Source: Tuberibacillus sp. Marseille-P3662
Lineage (GTDB): Bacteria > Bacillota > Bacilli > Bacillales > Sporolactobacillaceae
Length of the DNA stretch: 64,000 nucleotides
NCBI RefSeq assembly: GCF_900178005.1
Contig: NZ_FXBS01000006.1
Coordinates: 1,955,585 to 2,019,584, forward strand
Direction: 5' to 3'
Shown here piece after piece: positions 32,292 through 41,942 of the stretch (position 1 is its first letter; every line of letters starts with the position of its first letter). The notes beneath the pieces were generated by a model, which was not told the origin of the DNA, ran no database searches, and saw only the letters and a list, made by a program, of their open reading frames with translations. A program made the translations under genes and the position numbers.

Positions 32292-32963
32292 TTAACCGCG
32301 ATCCTGCACCCGATTGGAGCGGTTCAAGATTTTTCCGAGAACAACTACCAAAATAGCAAAGACAATCGGTAAGATCACATGAAGATGCAGATGTAGACCT
32401 TCAATAAAGCCTCCGACAGCTTTATCCTTCAACATCATTTCTCCGGCAGTATAGCCTAATAATGCCGCCCCTATAATAACAATAATCGGAAATTTGTCCA
32501 TTAACGTCATTAAGAGCTGACTACACCAAATAATTAAAGGAATGCTAACTGCCAGTCCAATGATAATCAACACAATATTGCCGTTAGCTGCACCGGCGAC
32601 AGCGACAACATTATCCAAGCTCATAATCAAATCAGCCACAATGATCGTTCGAATCGCTCCAAACAAATTCGAGCTGCCCTCAATATCTTCATTATCATCA
32701 CCTTTAAGTAAATCAACGGCGATATAAAGGAGCAGCAAACCTCCAACAAAATTTAAAAGCGGAATTTGCAGCAAATAAACAGCCACAAAAGTTAAAACAA
32801 TCCGCAAAGCAATGGCACCAAAACTACCATAGAATACGGCTTTTTTCTGATACTTTTCATCAAGATTGCGGCATGCTAAAGCAATAACCACAGCGTTATC
32901 ACCGCTTAAAATAATATTGATCAGAATAATTTCCAATAACCCTATAATGATACCACTGTCCAT
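32292..32963 (-). CDS. TerC family integral membrane protein
   Basis: A 223-residue protein with about seven membrane segments. TerC hallmarks are ILINIILSGDNAVVIALACR and DLIMSLDNVVAVAGAANG, each with the conserved acidic pair that is thought to handle metal ions. Relatives in Bacillus supply manganese to exported enzymes. The frame is open from 32996, but GAGGGG precedes the ATG at 32963 by ten bases. The upstream region contains a vegetative promoter but no room for, or sign of, a manganese riboswitch. Confidence 0.9.
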   Translation of the reverse strand: MDSGIIIGLLEIILINIILSGDNAVVIALACRNLDEKYQKKAVFYGSFGAIALRIVLTFVAVYLLQIPLLNFVGGLLLLYIAVDLLKGDDNEDIEGSSNLFGAIRTIIVADLIMSLDNVVAVAGAANGNIVLIIIGLAVSIPLIIWCSQLLMTLMDKFPIIVIIGAALLGYTAGEMMLKDKAVGGFIEGLHLHLHVILPIVFAILVVVLGKILNRSNRVQDRG

Positions 32964-33010
32964 ATCTGTCGTTCCCCTCTTTTTCCTGTAAAACACAAAA
33001 TCCGATTTAT

Positions 33011-33039
33011 ATTGTAATCGTTTTCTAGGATTAAGTAAA
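33011..33039 (-). promoter_or_regulatory. Sigma-A promoter of the terC-like gene
   Basis: TTTACT (33034-33039), a 17-base spacer and TACAAT (33011-33016) on the minus strand. Confidence 0.5.
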
Positions 33040-33081
33040 ACAATTAAAAGTCTTAATTGTGATTCATTCTGGAACCATAAA

Positions 33082-33107
33082 GGAAGCTAGGGTAACCCCC
33101 AGCTTCC
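33082..33107 (-). terminator. Terminator after topB
   Basis: GGAAGCT pairs with AGCTTCC, with CCC/GGG extending the stem; a short T run follows on the minus strand. Confidence 0.6.
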
Positions 33108-33114
33108 TCATCCA

Positions 33115-35298
33115 TCACTCTTTATTGTCTAAATTTAGCTTTGCTAGTTGGTCAGCTAGTGCCGTATTCACCGGCTCGTCATCTTGTTTTTTAAGATAAT
33201 TTTTCACATCATGCTTGGAGGCTTTTGTCTTCTCTTTCTTCTTCCGCTCATTAAACGTTGATAATTTTTCGCGGTGACCGCATTGGCACACGAACATTTG
33301 CCCTTCTCCATGCCCATGAAGTTCGAGTTTCTTTTTACAATTAGGGCAGCGCGCATTCGTGATTTTCATTTTATTTTGCCGGTAGCCGCATTCACGGTCT
33401 TGGCAGACGAGCATTTTTCCTTTTTTATTGTTGACTTCAAGCATGAATTTTCCGCATTCCGGACAGCGTGTGCCTGTTTTATTTTGATGCTTAAAGGTCT
33501 TGTCACTGTCTTTGATTTCATTAACCGCATCTTTTGTATAACCTTTAATTTCATCCATAAATGTGTTCTGATTAAGCGATCCGTTGGCAATCGATTCTAA
33601 CTTCTGCTCCCATTCGGCGGTTAATACGGGTGATTTTAAGTCCTCCGGAACAAGCTCCAGCAGTTGCTTTCCTTTCGATGTGATCGAAATCCCAGTGCCT
33701 TTTTCCTCGATCAAAAAACTATTATACAGTTTATCGATGATATCCGCTCTAGTTGCCACTGTACCAAGTCCACCGGTTTGTCCTATCGTTTTCTTAAGAT
33801 CTTTGTTGTCACTTTCCATATACTTAATGGGATTTTCCATGGCTTGGAGGAGCGTCCCTTCATTAAAGGGCTTCGGTGGCTTGGTTTCACCAGCTGTCTT
33901 CGTAACCGCTTGAACATTCAAGCTTTCACCCTTTTTGATGTCAGGTAAATGTTGATCCTCTGAGGATTCACCGGACTCATCATCAAGGTTTTGATCATAG
34001 ACTTCTTTCCAACCGGAAGTGATCACCCGTTTACCTTTAGCCGTAAAGGTTTCGTCACCAATTTTGGCGACAATCGTTGTCTGCTCGTATTCATGCGGCG
34101 GATACAAAATAGCCAAGAAGCGCTTCACGATCAGATCATAGATTTTTTGTTCTTTGTCACTCAAGTCACTCAATAATGCCGGTTGTTCCGTCGGTATAAT
34201 CGCATGGTGATCCGACACTTTTTTGTCATCCACAAACGCTTTTGTTGGTTTGATCGGACGCTTCAAGGCCTTGGCAGCCGCTTTCCGGTACGGCCCGATA
34301 TTACAGGCCCCAATTCGATCCTTAAGGGTTCCGACCATATCCGATGAAAGATGCCGTGAATCCGTACGTGGGTATGTGACGAGTTTGTGCTGCTCATACA
34401 ACCGCTGCATGGTTGATAACGTGTCTTTCGCGGACATGCCGAAAAACTTGTGCGCATCACGCTGCAAATTGGTTAAGTCATAGAGCTGCGGGGCGTAGCT
34501 TTTTTTGGCATTTTTATTGACGTCGGTCACGGTGGCCTGTTGATTTTGAACAGCTTTTATGATCCTATCACATTTGCTCTCATCAAAAATCCGGGTATTA
34601 TTTTTGGCATCTTGCCAAGTGAGTTGGATTCGATCCGTCTTAGCCGTGATACCGTAATAAGGTTTCGGCGTAAACTGTTTAATTTCCTCTTCACGTTTAG
34701 CAATCATCCGTAAAGTCGGCGTTTGCACCCGTCCACAAGATAATGATGCATTATATTTTGTTGTTAATGCCCGGGACGCATTTAGGCCGACATACCAGTC
34801 CGCTTCAGCCCGGGCGACCGCAGCCCGGTAAAGGTTGTCATACGCTTTCCCGCTTTTAATATGTTTGAACCCGTCTTTAATCGCCTTATCCGTGACCGAT
34901 GAGATCCACAGTCGTTTGATCGGCTTCTTAACACGCGCTTTTTCAATGATCCACCTGGCAACGAGCTCACCTTCACGCCCCGCATCAGTGGCAATCACAA
35001 TGTCACTCACATCTTTCCGATGCATTTGTGCTTTGACCGTACTGAATTGTTTGCCGCTTTTCTTAATGACGACGAGTTTGAGCTGGGAAGGCAGCATCGG
35101 CAAATCATCAAGCCGCCATGTTTTATACTGATCATCGTATACCTCAGGATCAGCCAAGGTGACTAAATGGCCTAAAGCCCAAGTGACGATATAGTTATCC
35201 CCTTCTAAAAAACCGTTGCCTTTTTTCTTGCAGTTTAAGACACGTGCAATATCGCGGCCAACGGAAGGCTTTTCTGCTAATACTAACGATTTTCCCAT
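33115..35298 (-). CDS. topB: DNA topoisomerase III
   Basis: A 727-residue type IA topoisomerase. The N-terminal TOPRIM domain has LVLAEKPSVGRDIARVL and DIVIATDAGREGELVARW; the active-site tyrosine is in KLVTYPRTDSRHLS; SCGRVQTPTLRMI is the usual strand-gate motif. The C-terminus adds two zinc-ribbon-like units (CPECGKF...C...C and CPNCKKK...CQCG) and a basic tail. The length matches Bacillus TopB. It resolves single-strand-linked DNA, often with RecQ, which is also in this window (60723-62867). The upstream gap contains TGTTATAAT, a possible extended -10. Confidence 0.96.
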   Translation of the reverse strand: MGKSLVLAEKPSVGRDIARVLNCKKKGNGFLEGDNYIVTWALGHLVTLADPEVYDDQYKTWRLDDLPMLPSQLKLVVIKKSGKQFSTVKAQMHRKDVSDIVIATDAGREGELVARWIIEKARVKKPIKRLWISSVTDKAIKDGFKHIKSGKAYDNLYRAAVARAEADWYVGLNASRALTTKYNASLSCGRVQTPTLRMIAKREEEIKQFTPKPYYGITAKTDRIQLTWQDAKNNTRIFDESKCDRIIKAVQNQQATVTDVNKNAKKSYAPQLYDLTNLQRDAHKFFGMSAKDTLSTMQRLYEQHKLVTYPRTDSRHLSSDMVGTLKDRIGACNIGPYRKAAAKALKRPIKPTKAFVDDKKVSDHHAIIPTEQPALLSDLSDKEQKIYDLIVKRFLAILYPPHEYEQTTIVAKIGDETFTAKGKRVITSGWKEVYDQNLDDESGESSEDQHLPDIKKGESLNVQAVTKTAGETKPPKPFNEGTLLQAMENPIKYMESDNKDLKKTIGQTGGLGTVATRADIIDKLYNSFLIEEKGTGISITSKGKQLLELVPEDLKSPVLTAEWEQKLESIANGSLNQNTFMDEIKGYTKDAVNEIKDSDKTFKHQNKTGTRCPECGKFMLEVNNKKGKMLVCQDRECGYRQNKMKITNARCPNCKKKLELHGHGEGQMFVCQCGHREKLSTFNERKKKEKTKASKHDVKNYLKKQDDEPVNTALADQLAKLNLDNKE

Positions 35299-35360
35299 AA
35301 AAAAATCCTTTCAAGTTCACTATACTATCATTCATTATAACATCCTTTGGTTCATGGATA

Positions 35361-36374
35361 CTATAATGAAGGCTGTTCTAGCTGAAATGCTTGGGCAAGA
35401 CATTGATAGGAATACCTTTTCGATGCAGGATCATGGATATTAGTGATGATCATGAATTCATCGGTTTGGTATGTTTCTTGCAATGTGAGAATGTTCGCTT
35501 TAACTTGGTCAGGCGTTCCAACAATCATCCGTCTCCGATTCTTTTCAATACGAATGCGATCTTGCTCTGTGTAGGGATAGCTTTGAGCTTGTTCAACTGT
35601 GGGAATCCCCTTCTTCTCACCTTTTTCAATTTGCAGTAACCACAGATCCTGACTGGTCGCCAAACGCTCAGCTTCTGCCTCTGTATCCGCACAGACGACG
35701 AATACGCATACACAGGTTTGTGGTTCTTTTAAAAAATCAGAAGCCTGAAATGACGCACGATAATTGGCCAACGCTTCTTCCCCCTGATCGGGATTGATGA
35801 AATGACCGAACGTTAATCCTAACCCGAGGTCTGCAGCTGTTTGGGCACTGCCAAGCCCGACACCAAGCAGCCATGGATACGGCCCGTTTTCACTGACCGG
35901 CGTTGCCGTCACGCCATAATAAGGATGATCATCAGGCAGGTTATCTTTTAAAAAATAAGTGACATCTTGAACTTGTCCGGGAAAATCATTGAGACTTTTT
36001 CGAACACCGTCGGTTAGCGCCCTCCGTGTTTTCAAGTTACCGCCTGGAGAGCGCCCCATCCCCAAATCAATGCGGCCAGGATGAAGGTTGCTTAACACTC
36101 GAAAATTTTCAACCACTTTATAAGGACTATACTGCGGCAAAAGCACACCACCTGACCCCACTAACATTGAATGGGTATGAGCGGCAATTTGTCCGATTAA
36201 AATTTCCGGTGAAGAACCCGCAAGACCTTCAATATTGTGGTGTTCAGCCACCCAGTATCGGGTATACCCCAATCGCTCAGTGAGTTGAGCTAAGTCTACG
36301 GTCTGTTGTAAAGCATCTTGTGGCGAGGAACCCTCGGGTACAGCTGATTGATCGAGGACACTTAATTTGATCAT
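35361..36374 (-). CDS. LLM-class flavin-dependent oxidoreductase (bacterial luciferase-like)
   Basis: A 337-residue TIM-barrel flavoenzyme of the MsnO8-type luciferase-like subgroup: LSVLDQSAVPEGSS at the start, RYWVAEHHNIEGLAGSSPEI, PGRIDLGMGRSPGG and RRMIVGTPDQVKANI. It would use reduced FMN from a partner reductase; the substrate is unknown. Its start lies four bases after the NUDIX gene stop, so both are co-transcribed. Confidence 0.9.
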   Translation of the reverse strand: MIKLSVLDQSAVPEGSSPQDALQQTVDLAQLTERLGYTRYWVAEHHNIEGLAGSSPEILIGQIAAHTHSMLVGSGGVLLPQYSPYKVVENFRVLSNLHPGRIDLGMGRSPGGNLKTRRALTDGVRKSLNDFPGQVQDVTYFLKDNLPDDHPYYGVTATPVSENGPYPWLLGVGLGSAQTAADLGLGLTFGHFINPDQGEEALANYRASFQASDFLKEPQTCVCVFVVCADTEAEAERLATSQDLWLLQIEKGEKKGIPTVEQAQSYPYTEQDRIRIEKNRRRMIVGTPDQVKANILTLQETYQTDEFMIITNIHDPASKRYSYQCLAQAFQLEQPSL

Positions 36375-36378
36375 GATG

Positions 36379-36942
36379 CTATCTCCTTAAATTGAGTTTG
36401 TTTGTCTCCAAATAATATGTGGCCATAAAAAAGGCTTTCACTGTAAAAAGTTGTGTGATTGCTCCAGCATGGATCATGTTCTCGACTTCATCGAAATTAA
36501 AAAGGTTAATGTCTATTTCCTCAGTATCATCCAAGAATTGCTCAGACGTTGTCATTGCTCCTGTAATGAGATAAGTGGTCACAGTATTATCTTGGATCGC
36601 CGGATTGACCTTGGATTCACTGAGTAGAATAGGTTCTGAAGACGAAGTCATTCCCGTTTCCTCTTTAACTTCTCTGACAATCGCTTGTTGTTGCGATTCA
36701 CCTCGCTCAGCTTTTCCGGCTGGAATCTCAAGAAAAAAATCTCTTGCCGCATGACGGTACTGATTGACCAATACGATTTGACCTTTAGTCGTTATAACAA
36801 TGGCATTCACCCAGTTCGGATATTCATGAACATAATAATCCTCTATCACCTTCCCATTGGGTAGCTCGCATGTTTCTTTTCTTAAGTTACCGAAGGGCGT
36901 TTGGTAAATGTAATTAGACGCGATGGTCTTCCATTTTTGCAT
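36379..36942 (-). CDS. NUDIX hydrolase (ADP-ribose pyrophosphatase-like)
   Basis: A 187-residue NUDIX protein. The NUDIX box is GKAERGESQQQAIVREVKEE followed by TGM, matching Gx5Ex7REUxEExGU. The preceding IVLVNQYRHAARDFFLEIPA is typical of ADP-ribose pyrophosphatases of the YqkG/NudF type. An in-frame ATG at 36975 has no ribosome binding site; GGGGGA precedes the ATG at 36942 by six bases. First gene of a two-gene unit with the LLM enzyme. Confidence 0.9.
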   Translation of the reverse strand: MQKWKTIASNYIYQTPFGNLRKETCELPNGKVIEDYYVHEYPNWVNAIVITTKGQIVLVNQYRHAARDFFLEIPAGKAERGESQQQAIVREVKEETGMTSSSEPILLSESKVNPAIQDNTVTTYLITGAMTTSEQFLDDTEEIDINLFNFDEVENMIHAGAITQLFTVKAFFMATYYLETNKLNLRR

Positions 36943-37030
36943 CAAATATCCCCCATTTTTTTTAGACTCATTCATAAACTAAGACTATCACTTCGCCCCA
37001 TTTTTTGGAACTCTTTTTTGCAACCATGTA

Positions 37031-37063
37031 AAAAGGAGTTTTCCCCATTTGAGAAAACCCCTT
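37031..37063 (-). terminator. Terminator of the DUF2512 gene
   Basis: On the transcript AAGGGGTTTTCTC pairs with GAAAACTCCTT (one mismatch), followed by a T run. Confidence 0.75.
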
Positions 37064-37073
37064 AAAACCTTAT

Positions 37074-37436
37074 TTATTGCGGTGCTGGTGACTTTTCTGT
37101 TCGACCGCTATTCGTTAACCAACGGTGCTGAATGTGTTCCCCTATGCCCAGTACAACAGCAGTCAAGACTGCGCCGAAAAACGTCACTTCGATGACGTCA
37201 AATAGCCATGCACCAAAGTAAACGATGACCGTTGCCGCCACAAAGTCGGCTATCGTACTGGTCCATACTGTATCTTCCGTAAGCATCATCACTTCCATCA
37301 GATGTCCGACAACCGCCACAATCAATCCAAGAACAATGGGCTGAAGCAAGTTGGCAAAATCAACATTTGGGAAGATCCATCCTGATAAGATCACAGCTAT
37401 AGGACAAACAATGACCTTTGTGATCAATCCAGTCAT
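37074..37436 (-). CDS. DUF2512 family membrane protein (YndM-like)
   Basis: A 120-residue protein with four membrane segments (about 6-24, 31-49, 60-78, 83-101) and the family pattern IVGLIVAVVGHLMEVMML-like around residues 37-53, WTSTIADFVAATVIVYFG. The function is unknown; relatives are found in spore-forming Bacillus. AGGAGG precedes the start. It is a single gene. Confidence 0.8.
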   Translation of the reverse strand: MTGLITKVIVCPIAVILSGWIFPNVDFANLLQPIVLGLIVAVVGHLMEVMMLTEDTVWTSTIADFVAATVIVYFGAWLFDVIEVTFFGAVLTAVVLGIGEHIQHRWLTNSGRTEKSPAPQ

Positions 37437-37513
37437 TTTTAATACCTCCTTTTAGGAAGTATTGTTTGTCCAATACTATAAAATATGGGTGGGAAAAACA
37501 GGATTAAACGGTA

Positions 37514-38146
37514 TTACACATATAGCACAATCGCAAAAAAGTGTAACGCGGAACCCGCTAAAACAAACACATGCCAAACCGCATGATGATAAGGAAAACC
37601 TCGCCAGACATAAAAAATCGTTCCAACGGTATAACTTAATCCTCCAATCAATAAAAGAAGCAAACCGATGCTGTGGAGATTGGAGACTAATGGATCCCAT
37701 GCAAAAACGATCATCCACCCCATAGCTAAATAAATGAAGGTCGACATATATAAAAACTTTTTAACAAAAAGGATTTTGAAAATAATCCCGAAAGCCGTGA
37801 CCCCCCAGAGAATCCATAACAAACTCCAGCCGAGTTGACCTTCAATAATATTTAATAGCAACGGCGTATACGTGCCAGCGATAAATAAGTAAATCATTGA
37901 ATGATCAACAATTTGAAAAATATTTTTAACTTTCCCATCCTGAAGTCCGTGAACCAAGGTTGATGATAGGTAAAGCATAAGCATGGTAACACCATAAATG
38001 ATAAAGCTCACAGTACTTTCCAATGACTGTTCATTGGCCGCAATGATTAAAGCAATGAGCGCTGGAATGCTAAAGACAACACCGATACCATGGGTAATCG
38101 TATTGGCGAGTTCTTCTTTCTTACTATATTGGTGCGTGTTGGCCAT
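37514..38146 (-). CDS. Hemolysin III / PAQR family membrane protein
   Basis: A 210-residue, seven-segment protein of the HlyIII (YplQ-like) family. Motifs are ELANTITHGIGVVFSIPAL, LYLSSTLVHGL, FQIVDHSMIYLFIAGTYTP and PYHHAVWHVFVLAGSALHFF, with the conserved Ser, Asp and His residues that form the metal site of PAQR proteins. The longer frame from 38173 has no ribosome binding site, while AAAGGGAG precedes the ATG at 38146. The physiological role in bacteria is unclear. Confidence 0.9.
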   Translation of the reverse strand: MANTHQYSKKEELANTITHGIGVVFSIPALIALIIAANEQSLESTVSFIIYGVTMLMLYLSSTLVHGLQDGKVKNIFQIVDHSMIYLFIAGTYTPLLLNIIEGQLGWSLLWILWGVTAFGIIFKILFVKKFLYMSTFIYLAMGWMIVFAWDPLVSNLHSIGLLLLLIGGLSYTVGTIFYVWRGFPYHHAVWHVFVLAGSALHFFAIVLYV

Positions 38147-38334
38147 GAGATACTCCCTTTCACTATAGGCCATTGCCTATCCTAGTATTCATCATATACC
38201 ATACGGAGTGAATTGTGATATGATTTGCTGAAATTCACATATTTCATGAGCGCCCTTGACTTTTTTATTTTACCTTTTAGGTTGAATATTATTATTACAA
38301 TTCTTGTTAAAATACGCTGTATCCGCAACTCCAT

Positions 38335-38361
38335 AAAAAAATCCGGGTTTACCGGATTTTT
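38335..38361 (-). terminator. Terminator of the amino-acid ABC genes
   Basis: ATCCGG pairs with CCGGAT around GTTTA, with T runs on the minus strand. Confidence 0.88.
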
Positions 38362-38365
38362 AAAA

Positions 38366-39043
38366 TTAATGCTCTATATAATAACGTTTTTCTAGATATT
38401 CTTGCAAAGCTGACACACACATACAAATTCCCCAGTAGATCAGCGCTACCAATATAATCATCGTCATCCAATCCATCGTCCGACCAGCGACGATCTGTGC
38501 TTTTTGGAAGAGTTCAGGGACGCTGATCGTCGCGGCCAGAGACGATGATTTGACAAGATCAAGGAACACATTGCCAAGTGATGGTATTGCAATCCGGAAC
38601 GCCTGCGGCAAAATAATGGAGACAAACGTCCTCAGAGACGTCAGTCCAAGCGCCCTTGATGCTTCCCACTGCCCTTTAGGAATCGATGTAATCGCTGCAC
38701 GATTAATTTCAGCCATATAGGCAGCGCTGTTAAGAGAAAAGCCAATAATCGCTGCCGGAAGGGCTTGAATATTGACACCCATCACAGGTATACCAAAGTA
38801 CAGGAGAAATAAAAACACAAGAATCGGTGTGCCACGCATGAATGAAATATAAACACGAGCCGGCCATCTCAATAATTTGACATTAGAACTTCGTGCCAGT
38901 GCTAGAAAGATACTTAGTATTAATCCCAGTATCATACTTAAAAATGACACGAGAATCGTATACCCAATCCCCTTAATGACAAAGGGAAACGACTCCAACG
39001 CCAACTTAACATCAAATAAACTCTGCCAGTCGATCGCCTTCAC
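38366..39043 (-). CDS. Polar amino acid ABC transporter permease
   Basis: A 225-residue HisM/GlnP-type permease with five membrane segments and the EAA-like loop WEASRALGLTSLRTFVSIIL. It begins downstream of the binding-protein gene after 18 bases. Normally an ATPase gene follows such a pair, but the transcript ends here at a terminator five bases after the stop, so the ATPase must come from elsewhere. Confidence 0.93.
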   Translation of the reverse strand: MKAIDWQSLFDVKLALESFPFVIKGIGYTILVSFLSMILGLILSIFLALARSSNVKLLRWPARVYISFMRGTPILVFLFLLYFGIPVMGVNIQALPAAIIGFSLNSAAYMAEINRAAITSIPKGQWEASRALGLTSLRTFVSIILPQAFRIAIPSLGNVFLDLVKSSSLAATISVPELFQKAQIVAGRTMDWMTMIILVALIYWGICMCVSALQEYLEKRYYIEH

Positions 39044-39061
39044 CCCCGCTGTCTGTTAGCT

Positions 39062-39940
39062 TTATTGTTCTAACTCAACCTCTCTAACGTCGACATCCGG
39101 CTTTTTGGACACGTCATGATCCAAATAAAACTGCTTAGACAGTTTCGTCAATGTTCCATCTTGTTTCATTGCCTTTATTGTCTCGTTGATTTTCTTTTGC
39201 AGCTCATCAGCATTTTTCTTCATCGCAATCGCTGATGATGATTGATTAAATTTAATATCAGGATGCATGACAAGATCATATTTTGGAAATGCCTTTAATG
39301 CTTGTAATTGCAGATAATAATCGTTCAATATCACATCGGTACGACCAAGATCAACGTCCCTGAGGTAGACATCATTAGTGGCGTTGCCATAAGTTTTAAT
39401 TTCAGCACCGAACTGTCGCGCAATTTGACTGTAAATACTACTGGCTGCACCGGCCGCTTTCTTGCCTTTCAAGTCCTCAAGACTTTCAATTCCGGAATGA
39501 TCTTCGGCACGAACAATCGCGGTACAATAAGAGTATTTGTAAGGCATGGAAAATTGGATTTTTTGCTTTCGTTGATCTGTAACACCAATATCATTAGCAG
39601 CTATATCAATTTTGCCGCTATTAAGACTTGACAGCATTTGATCAAAGCCCATTTCTTCAAACTTAATATCAAGATTCAACCGCTGAGCGATTTCCCTCAC
39701 AATTTCAACATCATAGCCCGTAAGTTTATCGGAACCTTTCTTATGGTATGAACTCGCGTATAACGTGCCTGCGGTTCCGACCACAAGTGTCCCCTCATTT
39801 TTAATCTGTTCCCATGCTGTTGATTGAGATTTTTTCTCACTGTTGTTATTTTCAGAATCACCTTTACTACCACAGGCTGTTAACGTCAATAACATAATCG
39901 TCATACATATGATAATAGTTGGTTTATATAGCCATTTCAT
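39062..39940 (-). CDS. Amino acid ABC transporter substrate-binding lipoprotein
   Basis: A 292-residue lipoprotein with lipobox LTLTAC and the SBP_bac_3 fold: GTLVVGTAGTLYASSY, LTGYDVEIVREIAQRL, GFDQMLSSLNSGKIDIAAND and the conserved switch AAGAASSIYSQIARQ. Similar proteins bind cystine or other polar amino acids. TGTTATAAT (revcomp 39967-39972 for the -10) gives an extended -10 promoter upstream. It pairs with the permease downstream. Confidence 0.93.
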   Translation of the reverse strand: MKWLYKPTIIICMTIMLLTLTACGSKGDSENNNSEKKSQSTAWEQIKNEGTLVVGTAGTLYASSYHKKGSDKLTGYDVEIVREIAQRLNLDIKFEEMGFDQMLSSLNSGKIDIAANDIGVTDQRKQKIQFSMPYKYSYCTAIVRAEDHSGIESLEDLKGKKAAGAASSIYSQIARQFGAEIKTYGNATNDVYLRDVDLGRTDVILNDYYLQLQALKAFPKYDLVMHPDIKFNQSSSAIAMKKNADELQKKINETIKAMKQDGTLTKLSKQFYLDHDVSKKPDVDVREVELEQ

Positions 39941-40056
39941 ACTGTAGTACCTCCATTAGAAATTTTATTATAACAGACATATCATAGCAGTTGCTTAAGG
40001 GGTGAAGCAAGCATAAACAGGCTCATTCATTAACAGTTGCTCAAATTCTACTTATA

Positions 40057-40094
40057 TTAAAAAATCCGGTATACCCTTAGAAGGCATACCGGAT
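40057..40094 (-). terminator. Terminator of the first BCCT gene
   Basis: ATCCGGTATACC pairs with GGCATACCGGAT (one G-U pair on the transcript), followed by a T run on the minus strand. Confidence 0.88.
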
Positions 40095-40116
40095 AGTCAT
40101 AAGCCACTTACACCAA

Positions 40117-41655
40117 TTATTTTTTATTAACAATACCTTGTTCAACAGCCATGTTTCGGGCGAGTTTCGGCGCCAGCCACAAGGGCGGAAGCAATAACAG
40201 TGAGACAGGAACAGCGGTCACAACAATAAAGTTTTGTAATGCCGTAATACTGCCTTCTCCAATTGATAATAAGACAACGGCAACGGCACCAAACATAAGG
40301 GCCCAGAACACCCTAATCAACTTATTTGGCCTGTCATCACCGGTAATCGCAACAGCTACTGTATAAGCCATGGAGTCCGTTGTTGTCGCCACGAAAATAA
40401 CGGTCACAATTAAGAAACCAATAGCCATTATGAAGCCTAATGGGAGCTGATCCATGATCGCCATTACAGCGGCTGGCATTCCTGATTCTTGTAAGGCCGT
40501 TGAGACTGAACCAGTATTCTTAATTTCATAAAAAATACCCGTTCCGCCAACAACGGTAAACCAAAAATTACTGACAATTGGAGCGATGATGGAAACCGCT
40601 ACAATCAATTGACGAATCGTTCTTCCCCGGGAGATCCGACTGATAAAGATCGCCATCATCGGACCATAGCCTAAAAACCAACCCCAGAAGAAAACCGTCC
40701 ACAGTCCGAGCCAAGCATTGTCACCACGATACAAACTAATTCTCAGGAAGTTATGCAAGTAAAAACTTTCACCGGCAATAAAGTTGTTGATGATAAACAT
40801 GGTTGGCCCAAGAATGAGCATGAAAATAATTAAAATAATGGTTAGACCCACATTCATCTTACTTAACCACTGGATCCCTCGATCGATACCGGTTGCTGCC
40901 GATATAGAGGCAATCACCACAAGCGCTACAATAATCAACATATTGGTTACTAACGTGTTGGGGATGCCAAACAACGAATGCAGCCCATAACCCACTTGCA
41001 AGCCAAGAAATCCAATCGGACCAATGGTACCTGCCGCCACAGAAACGATGGAGACAATATCAGCAATCGATCCGATCACACTTTTATGAAAGATTTTTTC
41101 ACCGACAATTGGATACAAAATCGCTCTTGGTTTCAGCGGATAGCCTTTATGATAATGAGCATACATCAAAACAATTGTTGTGAGCGATCCTAAAATGGCC
41201 CAAGCCAAGAAACCCCAGTCCAAATAACTTTGTGATAGCGCCGGAAGAACGGATTCTTGCGACGTCAATCCTTCATCAGCGAATAAAGGCGGGGTTGTAA
41301 TAAAATGGTACAAAGGTTCAGCGGCAGCCCAAAACACGCCACCCCCGGCCAATAATGTACACATAATCATGGAAATCCAACGATAGTTACCATTTTCAGG
41401 TTTTTCCATGTTCCCTAGACGAACGTTTCCGTATTTAGTAAAAGCGATGATCAGTCCGATAATAAACGTCGCCAGCAGCAATAACTGCCAATAGGCACCG
41501 AAATATTTTACTGAAAACGCGAACCCACCATTGATCCAGTTCCCCATCATGCCATCATTAATGAGTGACATAATAACGAACAGAGCCAATAAACCACCGC
41601 TCACAACAAATGTTGTCCAATCCATTTGCTGCTTTTTGCCTTGATCTTTTCTCAT
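40117..41655 (-). CDS. BCCT family transporter, atypical aromatic box (copy 1)
   Basis: A 512-residue, twelve-segment secondary transporter. The family motif ISRISRGRTIRQ and ATGIDRGIQWLSKMN are clear. In segment 8 the usual WWxxWxP of betaine/choline/carnitine carriers reads WFLGYGP, so two of the three box tryptophans are Phe and Tyr. The Gly-rich segment is LAGGGVFWAAAEPLYHF instead of GIGIG-type. A close paralogue with the same changes lies upstream (41943-43529). The substrate may therefore differ from glycine betaine. Confidence 0.92.
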   Translation of the reverse strand: MRKDQGKKQQMDWTTFVVSGGLLALFVIMSLINDGMMGNWINGGFAFSVKYFGAYWQLLLLATFIIGLIIAFTKYGNVRLGNMEKPENGNYRWISMIMCTLLAGGGVFWAAAEPLYHFITTPPLFADEGLTSQESVLPALSQSYLDWGFLAWAILGSLTTIVLMYAHYHKGYPLKPRAILYPIVGEKIFHKSVIGSIADIVSIVSVAAGTIGPIGFLGLQVGYGLHSLFGIPNTLVTNMLIIVALVVIASISAATGIDRGIQWLSKMNVGLTIILIIFMLILGPTMFIINNFIAGESFYLHNFLRISLYRGDNAWLGLWTVFFWGWFLGYGPMMAIFISRISRGRTIRQLIVAVSIIAPIVSNFWFTVVGGTGIFYEIKNTGSVSTALQESGMPAAVMAIMDQLPLGFIMAIGFLIVTVIFVATTTDSMAYTVAVAITGDDRPNKLIRVFWALMFGAVAVVLLSIGEGSITALQNFIVVTAVPVSLLLLPPLWLAPKLARNMAVEQGIVNKK

Positions 41656-41896
41656 TATGTGCCTCCTAGAAATTCAGACAATCGTCTTCTTAACTTACGT
41701 CATGTGACGCTAAATTATAAATGCACCACGTCAAAGTTTGTCAGAGGCCACACAACTTGCTCTTTCCCAGCACGTTTTATAATAAATGTCGATGAACACC
41801 TCAGAAATGTTTTGTTTTTAAACAACTAGTGCCCCATTATAGGTAAATCGGATCAGTGATGTCAACAAATCACGTCTATATCACATCCAATAATAA

Positions 41897-41936
41897 ACAA
41901 GATCTTGGTATACAATCACGTATACCAAGATCTTGT
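41897..41936 (-). terminator. Terminator of the second BCCT gene
   Basis: A perfect 17-bp stem, ACAAGATCTTGGTATAC and its complement, around AATCAC. A short T-rich tail follows on the minus strand. Confidence 0.85.
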
Positions 41937-41942
41937 GAAATT

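Noticed and set aside
32964-33114. Manganese (yybP-ykoY) riboswitch before the terC-like gene.
   Set aside because: The gap is short, holds an ordinary promoter, and shows none of the conserved riboswitch loops.
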